Shown one piece after another: positions 57,601-64,000 of a stretch of DNA of 64,000 nt (position 1 is its first letter; each line of letters begins with the position of its first letter). Source of the DNA: Ectobius pallidus (lineage: Eukaryota; Arthropoda; Insecta; Blattodea; Ectobiidae). The stretch covers positions 214,342,484-214,406,483 of the forward strand of contig CAXKWD010000001.1 in the NCBI GenBank assembly GCA_964059195.1, written 5' to 3'. The position numbers and the translations under genes are program-made. The notes under the pieces are model-generated. The model worked only from the letters and a program-made list of their open reading frames with translations, was not told the origin of the DNA and made no database searches.

Positions 57601-57623
57601 TCTGGGACATCCCTGGCATGTGA
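47943..57623 (+). CDS. Mdh1b: MDH1B-like malate dehydrogenase paralogue (six visible exons)
   Basis: Exons: 47943-48141, 50062-50210 (or 50214), 52117 (or 52100)-52295, 53612-53777, 54975-55190 and 57504-57623, about 342 residues. The order follows cytosolic malate dehydrogenase: a Rossmann start (VAVTAAGRSMATNLLYLL), the NAD-ribose Asp in LRLVDTPPQ, VKVMLVGHRANTK, DVLVWGNIS, KNDHWIKGEF and VVVSDGSYDIPKG. Catalytic features are altered. The His of the canonical WGNHS is Ile (WGNIS), the substrate-loop PRREGMER arginines are missing, and the LDHNR Asp/Arg pair is replaced (VSRHIQN). WGNIS also occurs in vertebrate MDH1B as I recall it, so this is probably the sperm/cilia-linked MDH1B family rather than decay. 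The N-terminal domain of about 120 residues typical of MDH1B was not found. The second junction has two possible solutions, and the last exon could continue through a GTGAGT overlapping the stop. Confidence 0.85.
48262..48380 (+). repeat. SINE family S3, head portion, in MDH1B intron 1
   Basis: The tRNA-like head (GGTGGTCCAGGTTCAGTTCCC) and the following GGGTTTTTCAGTAATGAAAAATCC block match the complement of 17880-17985. The body is missing or diverged beyond. Confidence 0.8.
48690..49205 (+). mobile_element. dispersed element, possibly Helitron-like, copy 1
   Basis: It shares with 52698-53370 the start AATAAGAGGAA..GTTTGTCTGT, GCAGAGATCTGAAT, ACTGAAGG and GCGCTATCAA..CACCAG-type blocks in the same order. 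The start TCTATAATAATAAGAGG with a GTCTGT run recalls some insect Helitron ends, but the 3' hairpin and CTRR end were not confirmed. No coding frame. Confidence 0.5.
49659..49999. mobile_element. small pogo-like MITE in MDH1B intron 1
   Basis: It starts TA/CAGTGGAGTCCTGCTAATCCAG at 49659-49682 and ends with the degenerate complement CATCTGGCTTAGCGGGAGTCTGCCA/TA at about 49997. The length is about 337 bp. It resembles the ends of the larger copy at 44489-45220. Confidence 0.7.
50490..50715 (+). mobile_element. SINE family S4 with tRNA-like head
   Basis: The head is GCATGGTCTCGTGGTTAGTG (box A side) then GGGTTCAATCCCC (box B). The body goes on through GGTCTGGAACAGGGTGCACTC and CCTAAGGTAGCGGTCAGATGG. 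It is the complement of the copy at 62129-62446. It lies in MDH1B intron 2. Confidence 0.85.
52698..53370 (+). mobile_element. dispersed element, possibly Helitron-like, copy 2 with expanded T tract
   Basis: The same family as 48690-49205, in MDH1B intron 3. At 52885-52980 the copy carries a CTT array running into an uninterrupted T run of about 65. It ends near GCAGCGCTTTATAATCAAGAG, again shared with copy 1. Confidence 0.5.
53880..54065 (+). mobile_element. SINE S1, plus orientation, in MDH1B intron 4
   Basis: TAGGAGAGAGGTTCCATCTGG leads into a tRNA-like head (GTTGGTAGAGCATTGGC, GGGTTCAAATCCC). The 3' part follows, CCAACAGAGACAATAATC...GGTTCACGAA, ending in TATATCTATA. It is more diverged than the copies at 2560-2946. 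Confidence 0.88.
54440..54835. repeat. long AAT/AAC-rich microsatellite tract
   Basis: About 390 bp made largely of AAT, AAC and GAT trinucleotides, with a pure AAT core at about 54565-54605. It lies in MDH1B intron 4, just upstream of exon 5. Confidence 0.95.
55920..56075 (+). mobile_element. SINE S1-type copy with a more complete tRNA-like head
   Basis: ATAGGAGAGAGATTCCATCTGG precedes a segment with an intact D arm (GCTCAGTTGGTAGAGC) and an anticodon-stem-like TTCGG...CCGAA. A T-arm-like GTGTTCGAATCC follows, then the family body GAGGAATTTTTATCC. The loop between the anticodon stems is 9 nt rather than 7, so it is a SINE and not a functional tRNA gene. It sits in MDH1B intron 5. Confidence 0.8.
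56248..57322 (+). mobile_element. mariner-like transposon relic with nested LINE end
   Basis: The ends GAGGCGTGTCCGGAAAGTAGG (from 56255) and CTTACTTTCCGGACTTGGCTCG (to 57317) are inverted repeats with mismatches, next to TA. The interior translates, with stops and frameshifts, to mariner transposase pieces: ITGDEMGVAYHTTN (catalytic Asp block), VLLCEFLLQG and ETVNADRYCQTLKNLRRAIQ. At 56847-57240 a foreign segment begins with AATAATAAT and TTTATTCATCC, like the reversed 3' end of a LINE. All of it is in MDH1B intron 5. Confidence 0.8.
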
Positions 57624-57924
57624 GTCATGTTACATTACATTCTCCACTATTGTAAAGTTTCTGTAAAAAACAACTCAGTTAACCACACTTCATTTCTCTG
57701 GTTAATTTTAATGTATATTATATTCAAAATAGAAAATATAGTAAATGTAGAGAAATATTTCAACTTTTTGAAAAAAATATATAATTTAAGCCCTAAACTT
57801 GAGAATTCCAGCCAGGCTGCAATGATTTGTACTAAGTGTTCACTGTTGCCAACATCACAAACATGGCTAAATGCAGACTGAACTTAGCAGATGGCAGAGT
57901 AGTCTATGGATTATAAGCAGAACA

Positions 57925-58440
57925 CTGGTGTGTTATTAAGTGCCAGAATGGTACTTTCTGAGATTGTATGGTGGACGTGTGGCTGTATGTGCAATACGCT
58001 TTATCATATTTTCATGAAACTTGGTATGCACGTTTTTAACGTTCATGGAATGAAGCCTGTTGATTTTGGATCAAATCGGTTAACAGGTACCGGAATTATG
58101 CCCAATTTATTGCCTATTTTATGGTAATATATTAGAAAGAATTTATCAAATGCAAATCAGCTCTCCTGACAACATATTGTGTTACAGTGTTCATATCCGG
58201 CTTTGAAAGTTACAATACAGTTATCTTTGACAAATAACACTACCCACATATTCCTTCACATATGCTTATCAAACTAGACCTTTGTTCTTCTGTAAGCTCT
58301 GCTTAATGAATCGATTAACTCGTAAATATATTTATAAAAAAAAAAATAATAAAATAAATTAAAAAAATAAATTATTTTCTGCATATCATAATTGCAATTA
58401 TCACTGGCATTTTGTTACATCAGTTTACCTGTTTCTATTT
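57925..58440 (+). mobile_element. composite element, family B, short copy with one unit
   Basis: It starts GTTATTAAGTGCCAGAATGG (57932), has one tandem unit through CAAATCGGTTAACAGGTACCGG, lacks a clear tRNA-like segment, and ends CATCAGTTTACCTGTTTC at about 58435. Confidence 0.8.
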
Positions 58441-58444
58441 CATA

Positions 58445-59027
58445 TGGGATAATACAAAAGTATATAGAGGATGACGAATAGAATCTGTGTTAGTACAAGT
58501 AACTTTAGGAAATATTAAAAATAAAGGCATCAAACGTCTTCTTGTAACAAAGTTTTGAGAAAGGTGTGAAAGTGTAACAGAGCTTTAAGATAAGTACTGG
58601 CAGCTTGATTCTAGGTCAGTGACATGCAGTGCCAGGGATAGGATATGTTAGATTAGGAAAAGTTATATCATTTGAGCACCAGCATACTGTATAGCATGTG
58701 TTTCGTTATGTTCCATATTGAATCTCTTCCCATGCTCGAAATTTTCATTATTGCAGTAATCATTACTCTTCTGTTTTCTTTGACTCGGGACAGTTTGGCT
58801 TGAATATTATTAAGCTGTTCAAATTTAACAAATAGCAATCAATGCACAGAAACTAAAAATAAAATATTATACCCCCAGAAAGAAAGAAAAATTTAAAATA
58901 TTTATGTGAATAAAAACAAATATAGGAATAAATTTAGATTTGTTCAACATGAAGGCCATAGAACACATAATAAGAAGAGCATTCTCAATTTTCGAGGTTA
59001 AAAAAATTAGCTAATGAAGAGTTATAT
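58445..59027. other. intergenic, nothing recognised
   Basis: No supported feature. Confidence 0.4.
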
Positions 59028-59262
59028 ATAAGTATCCTGCTGAAAGTTAGGTCCAGATTGGGTACAAAGCCATGGGATGGTGACCAATTCTTGTTCAAGC
59101 TCCTTCAGGTGATGGTGATACCGTGGAGATTTTCATCCTCATCTCATGGGATGAGGATGAAGAGACAACACAACACCCAGTCCTGAACTCAGGAAGGAAA
59201 CTTTCCACTACTGAAGAATCCACAACCCAGCTGGTTGTCAAACCTGGGCTACCAGGCAGCAG
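59028..59262 (-). mobile_element. SINE family S3, diverged copy
   Basis: It follows the S3 sequence of 17725-17984 in order: GGTCCAGATTGGGTACAAAGC, GGTGATACCGTGGAGATTTTC, ACAACACCCAGTCCTGAAC and ACTGAAGAATCC. The tRNA-like end is degraded. Confidence 0.8.
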
Positions 59263-59710
59263 AGTAAGAAAAATTACAGGTTAACAAAATTAATATCTAT
59301 ACATTCATTAACTTCATAACAGCTAACCAAAATACATTAGTACGTCTTTTTCAATGAAAGGGTTTTTACATCCATTTCCCTCCTTTACGTGGTGCAAACA
59401 TGAATTTTTCTGCATCTACCTGTGTCTTTCACCTTCTTTAGCCCACGTGCATCATTATATCAAAGCCTTTAACTTTTGACATATATATTATTGCAGATAT
59501 GGAATATAATCATATTTGCTTGTTGAATTTTACCATGTCGATCTTACCTGTATTTCTACTTCCTTTTTATTCATTAATATTGGCTTAAGATTTCATTATT
59601 TCTGTTTATTATCCCCTATTGTAAAAAAAAAAAAAAAATAGTGTGCTATTCACATGCATGAGTGCTTAAATCTCGAAAATTTAAAAAAACTCTTGTGTCG
59701 CAGTATATAG

Positions 59711-60046
59711 TTGCTACCAATTCCTAAGAGCCTCAGCTCGCTCCACCGCCCAAGACCCACCTGTGCGGAATGGTTTCACAATGAGTCCCTTTTTAATGAG
59801 GGTCACTTATCATTCACTAATCCCAGAGGCAGTGTATTTAGGGAGTCGCCAATCACCAATGACCATTTTTACACCTGGGTTGGAAAAAGGACATATTGTT
59901 ATTATAGACTTACGCTGAGGGTGGAACTATTCAATACAGCACATGACACTGGACTGAACAATCTCCTGAAAAGACAGAAACCTGTCAGAATTGCTTCTAA
60001 GGCCTTTAATGAGGGTAGCCTCTTGTTCAATAATCTCTATAGTTAA
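59711..60046 (+). CDS. candidate terminal exon of an unidentified protein
   Basis: An open frame of 111 codons follows a possible acceptor (GCAGTATATAG, ending at 59710) and ends at TAA 60044-60046. It has no internal Met, so it would be an internal or last exon. The translation includes CAEWFHNESLFNEGHLSF, ITNDHFYTWVGKRTYCYY and ASKAFNEGSLLFNN; the FNEG-x-L-x-F motif occurs twice. Composition looks like a real globular or microtubule-binding protein. I do not recognise the family. It lies 2.1 kb downstream of the last MDH1B exon, but its phase does not fit the possible GTGAGT donor there. That donor would open a different frame of about 70 codons through the same DNA. It may be a separate gene, a missed MDH1B exon or a gene fragment. 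Confidence 0.35.
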   Translation: MLPIPKSLSSLHRPRPTCAEWFHNESLFNEGHLSFTNPRGSVFRESPITNDHFYTWVGKRTYCYYRLTLRVELFNTAHDTGLNNLLKRQKPVRIASKAFNEGSLLFNNLYS

Positions 60047-60049
60047 GTA

Positions 60050-60640
60050 GCAGTGGTGGTTATATGATCCAGGAATGCGTTGAGCAATGCTGTCTTTTAA
60101 CTCAAATATCTGAATCATGTATTGACAAAATTTGAAACTGTTTGCATATGGATTAACCCAGATTCTTGGTACCTAAGCAGAAATATTTTTTGTTCTGCTA
60201 ACCATAAATATGAAAGAGTAAACAGTTGGCAATACAGAAGAAATTCTCGGTTTGGTCAGCTAACCACTTGTTCAGACTCCGGCTAATTACTTCCCTCTTC
60301 AATACTTATGGGAGGGCAGAAAAAACTCACAAACTAGGTCAGCCTACCGTAAATCTTCCCCCTGTAGAGCAGGTGTGAAGCCATTCTCCTATTTCATCTC
60401 CCTTCAAAACCACCAAAGCGTTGCAATTGGTTTAGTTGCGCTTTGGAGGTCTCGAAGGGAAGGGAAGCAGGGGAATGACTTCACACATACAGAGTACTGT
60501 TCACAGGCCTGCCCTAACACATCACAGAGAGACATTTCATAGAAAAAAACACACCCACGGGGAAAAAGTGAGAAACACAAAAATGCATAAAAGAATGAAA
60601 GGAGATGGGAGACATATTGGTGTCCTGGATTCTGATTGAT
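60050..60640. other. intergenic, nothing recognised
   Basis: No supported feature. The frames on both strands at 60404-60652 look non-coding. Confidence 0.35.
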
Positions 60641-60649
60641 ACTTGATTC

Positions 60650-60800
60650 CAAGAACGTTTACACAATTGAAAACTGCAGTCTACTCCAACCGAATGGACT
60701 TCTATGAACGGGGTATTTTGAAACTGGTATCACGATGGAGAAATGTGTTGAGAAACTTGGCAACTATATACCTAGGTAGAAAAATAGACAAAAGATGTCC
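60650..60800 (+). pseudogene. mariner transposase C-terminal relic
   Basis: The plus strand reads AVYSNRMDFYERGILKLVSR and RWRN in one frame. After a one-base shift it continues like the conserved mariner ending (VEKLGNYI). No terminal repeats were found nearby. Confidence 0.6.
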
Positions 60801-61115
60801 CTTCATGTCTGCATTTGTTTGTAATTGTGCCTATTAAACTTTTTGTAAAAAAAAATATTGTGCATTACTTGATTGAAGAGAAACATCAAAATCAACCAAT
60901 TCCCACTCTTACCAACATATATGCTGCGCTTCACATAGTAGTCTGTGTGCAGGTTATCTCTAAGCTTATTCAACTAAGCTAGGTTTTCTCTGGAAGCTGC
61001 ACTGAATGGACATAAAGAAAGAAAAGTAGAAATAACAACAACCAGATTTAATAATTCACACGCAGATGCACACTTACAAGTGAGGTAAAGATAAAGGATA
61101 CAGCCACACTTACAC

Positions 61116-63353
61116 TCACAAGTCTAAGTACGTGACCTGTGTCGCAGACAAAGCTCCAAACGTACACAGCACGGCTGCTACACTCACTACCGTGGTTGTG
61201 GTCTCGAAGTACTTTACCAGCGAGCCCATACTCATAGAGAGAGCGAACTGTGCGATGAACACCATACTGCTCACTATGGCCACGTCTGTCCCTAGACCTC
61301 GTATCTGTGTTTCCTGCACTGCAACACCATCACTGGACATCTCAAACTGCAATATGCCAGAGAGAGGGACATACAAATACAAATACAAATACAAATAGGT
61401 TTATTTCATCTTCATTACAAACAGGACTTTTGGTTACATTTCTGTTTTACCATTCAGTCCCTCGATTACTAAACAAACATTATATAACTATTTCTACCTA
61501 TTACTTAAATACTCAACCATGCATGTTTATATATTATTCCCTACTTCATTTGATTTTATACTGTTACTTTCTTCGATTTTGGCTAACCATTTCCTTTCAA
61601 CTAGAAATAAAAATTTCCCCATTCCTTTTAATAAATCCGTATTTTTTGTTATGTACAGCTTTTTATATGCTACACTTTTATTAATTTTTAGTAATTTACT
61701 ATCAATTAAATTTGCCCTCCACATCTCAGTTTCCTTACACTCTAAAATTGTGTCTTGCATCCTCTTCCTCGTTACATAGTGGGCATATTCCTCTAGGGAC
61801 CGATCCTCTCAAGTTTTTCAGTCTCCAGATTCCTAGGCTCCACCAGGCCAAACTGGATCTTTCTTCCAGATTACATGAAAATAAATATGCTTCCATACCC
61901 CATTCCGATTTCATCTCTACATAACATTTTAACGATTTGAAATAGAGAGAGGGACATTGAAAATCCAATACAAAAACCTTCGGATGTGCAGGGATTCTCA
62001 GCCCTTCAGGACTCGTGGAGGGTAATTTTTTACCATTTAGTTAATTGCATGGTAAACATTTTCATTTTTCATTCGAGATGGAGACAATTATTTATGGAGC
62101 CACAGAATATTGTTTCTGTTGAACATTAAACTAAAATAAACTCCTTGGCACTACATCCCTGAAGGGACAAGGCTTACCACCCAACTGCTGAATCATCTAC
62201 CAAAGGTAGATGGCAGGAGTGGGGGGCATGTCGTCAGAATGCCGATACCCATGGCTGTTAATGGTGGTTTTCATGACCAGAGCTGCTACTTCTCTATCAA
62301 GTAGCTCCACAATTTTAATCACGAGGCTGAGTGCATCCCGTTCCAGACCTCCCTACCTCAGAAAAACCCGAGGAGGTACCAGGGATCGAACCAGGGCCGA
62401 TGGATCTGTAGTCAGCGATGCTAACCACAAGACCATGCCGGAAGTCTCTGTTGAACATTACATGACAATATTTTAGAAGAAAAATTCCTCTGACAATGGG
62501 ATTCAAACCCATGACCTTTGGCTTTCCATGCTCATGCTCTACCAACTGAGCTAGCCAGAGGTCAATTCACAATACCAGATGGGATATTTCTCCTTTGATT
62601 ACCCTTAATAAGTCTACCTCACTAAATTAGTGTGCCTCATAATACTGTATATGACGTAAATGTCTTTCATTGAGGGTTATCAGTCATAGGAGAGAGATAC
62701 CATCTAGCACTGTGATTTTAACTCAGTTGGCTAGTTCAATTGGCAGGTCATGGGTTTGAATCCCAGTGTCAGTGAATTTTTCTCCTAAAATATAATTTTT
62801 GTTTGACTTTTTAAACAATAATTAGCTAGATTAATTTCATTTGAAAAGATACTAATTCCTGCACGTTAACTGCTTAATCACTAGATAGCAGCATGTTTGC
62901 CTTAAATCCACTCCTCTCAGCACCCATGCTGTGGTAGTAAAAAAAGTGTTAAGAGCTATGAAGGAACTGCGATTCAGAATACTGAGAAGGTAAAACAAAT
63001 CACTGAATCAGCTCGTTTGAGGATTGAGAAGACTTTCGATTCACAGAGGTTTTGATTAATTCAAGATTCATTCATCTCTAGTGGGTTGAGATGGGGGAGG
63101 GTTCTTTGTCAGGAATCTGTGAAGCAAGAAAACTACGGTACCTTTTGAGGAGTAGTGATTAAAAAGAGATAAACTTACCGTGCCAGTTTCGTGGTAATGT
63201 GCTACCAGAAGGTATGGCATTGTGAAGAGAGTGGAATACATGACTCCAGCTGCTGCGGAGAATATAATCACAGCGAAATGGTGCTTGGTGATAGCAAGCA
63301 TCAGCATGCCCAGTGCATCCACCAGTAGACCACACACGTACACATTTCTTGCC
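61116..63353 (-). CDS. SLC45-family sugar transporter, last two exons (5' part outside window)
   Basis: Minus-strand exons are 63353-63179 (58 codons after one leading nucleotide, acceptor CTGTTACAG, donor GTAAGT) and 61346-61116 (76 codons and a TGA stop, acceptor GCATATTGCAG). The first codes RNVYVCGLLVDALGMLML, two membrane segments and STLFTMPYLLVAHYHETGT. The second codes VQETQIRGLGTDVAIVSSM and two further membrane segments, ending QVTYLDL. This matches the last third of SLC45-type proton-coupled sugar transporters (12-segment MFS proteins), in which MPY-LLVA and RGLGTD-IA-like motifs recur. Which SLC45 member it is cannot be decided. The intron of about 1.8 kb holds a LINE insertion 26 bp from the last acceptor and a nest of SINEs. 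Confidence 0.82.
61359..61957 (-). mobile_element. 5'-truncated LINE with target-site duplication, at the SLC45 splice acceptor
   Basis: AGAGAGAGGGACAT (14 bp) stands at 61359-61372 and 61944-61957, bounding a 571-bp insert. On the minus strand it encodes the end of a LINE ORF2: LEERSSLAWWSLGIW and the zinc-knuckle-like CPLCNEEEDARHNF, then, with decay, WRANLIDSKLLKINKSVAYK. It ends in tandem ATTTGT units as tail. It is inserted in the SLC45 intron in the same orientation as that gene. Confidence 0.88.
62085..62690 (-). mobile_element. SINE S1 interrupted by a SINE S4 insertion
   Basis: TCTGTTGAACATTA at 62115-62128 and 62447-62460 is a 14-bp duplication around an S4 SINE (62129-62446), with its tRNA-like head at the right (GGGATCGAACCAGGGCC at about 62381). 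The flanks join to one minus-orientation S1 SINE: its tail GGAGCCACAGAATATTG lies on the left, and AAATTCCTCTGACAATGGG with the head (CTCTACCAACTGAGCTAG) on the right. S4 therefore inserted into the S1 tail after S1 was in place. Confidence 0.92.
62690..62800 (+). mobile_element. SINE S1, diverged plus-orientation copy
   Basis: It follows the S1 order CATAGGAGAGAGATACCATC, CAGTTGG, GGGTTTGAATCCC and TTTTTCTCCTAAAATAT, with a shortened head. Confidence 0.8.
62801..63178. other. intron of SLC45 gene, nothing recognised
   Basis: No supported feature. Confidence 0.4.
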
Positions 63354-63441
63354 CTGTAACAGTTTGACATTACCCAACATTGTAAAGGTGGGCCATGAAT
63401 GCATGTATTTGTAATCAGATTTATGTCCCTAAATGTATAAC

Positions 63442-64000
63442 TACAGTGAATGCTGCTTAATGTAATCATGGATAATGTTATCAGTCGGGTAATGTTATCA
63501 CTTTTATGAAGTCCCGTTCGGTTTATGTTATCACATTTTCTTTTTTGCAGCTTTATTTCCAAGTACTGTACGTCATTAAAACTTTCATTTTTAAGGCTTC
63601 TGTTTCTAACTCAACTATACTCTGTTGTACTGGACATAGCAATAATGTTCCCAGCTCACAGAATGGCCAGTTCAAGGGGATGGCATTACCTTCCTTTTTC
63701 TTTTAAACATGTTTCAACCCACAGTTAAGCTGCAGCTTTTGATTTATGAAGATAACAGTGTTGTCATGGAGTGATGGCTACAGTAAAATGAAAAGACTTG
63801 AACAGACAGCCGTCAGATGTTTTGCTAAGCGGTGTTCACCACAGATCAGTATAGACTTTCAAAAATACTCGTAACTACTGTTTCGCAAGACTTAACACTT
63901 TTAATTAGGACGATGCTGTGTAATTATTATTCTTCTTAACCATCTTAAAATTTCAACACAAGCACACACTACATCACTGCCACATAGGTACCACTCTAAT
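63442..64000 (+). mobile_element. pogo/Tigger-like MITE, inverse copy of 19731-20486, open at right edge
   Basis: From TA/CAGTGAATGCTGCTTAATG (63442) the sequence follows the complement of 20486-19980 with good identity up to about 63880. The second end was not found before the window edge, so the copy is truncated or continues outside. Confidence 0.8.

Overview
The window looks like nuclear DNA of an insect with a large, repeat-rich genome. The genes have kilobase introns with GT/AG borders, several families of tRNA-derived SINEs carry perfect target-site duplications, and MITEs and old LINEs are abundant. Repeat style and protein similarity suggest a cockroach or termite relative (Blattodea). 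That placement is an inference from recall; the sequence does not prove it.

Six host genes can be assembled from exons. From left to right they are: the first coding exon of amphiphysin (minus strand, 12697-12765), whose first intron probably fills most of 1-12696; CHMP5, an ESCRT-III-associated protein, complete in five exons (minus, 28385 down to 21269); a NATD1-type small acetyltransferase with a predicted mitochondrial presequence, complete in three exons (plus, 31300-35076); TTC21B/IFT139 of the ciliary IFT-A complex as one uninterrupted 1327-codon exon (plus, 39594-43577); an MDH1B-like malate dehydrogenase paralogue with degenerate catalytic residues, six exons visible (plus, 47943-57623); and the last two exons of an SLC45-type sugar transporter (minus, 63353-61116), whose 5' part lies beyond the right edge. 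CHMP5 and NATD1 are divergent, 2.9 kb apart. TTC21B and MDH1B are neighbours on the same strand and both point to cilia or sperm flagella.

The rest is mostly mobile DNA. At 12954-17450 lies a complete jockey-type LINE with both ORFs open, a long A tail and a 14-bp duplication, inserted 175 bp upstream of the amphiphysin start. Older LINE pieces lie at 1-445, 26680-27010, 29703-30858, 56847-57240 and 61373-61943; the last sits only 26 bp from an SLC45 splice acceptor. Five SINE-like families recur. DNA-transposon derivatives include pogo/Tigger-like, hAT-like, mariner-like and long-terminal-repeat foldback MITEs.

The most unusual structures are: a head-to-head SINE dimer bounded by one duplication (2548-2958); a composite element in four copies that carries one, four, five and one tandem units of about 150 bp; MITEs with an internal AT minisatellite, one nested in a foldback inside a NATD1 intron; and the intronless IFT139 gene.
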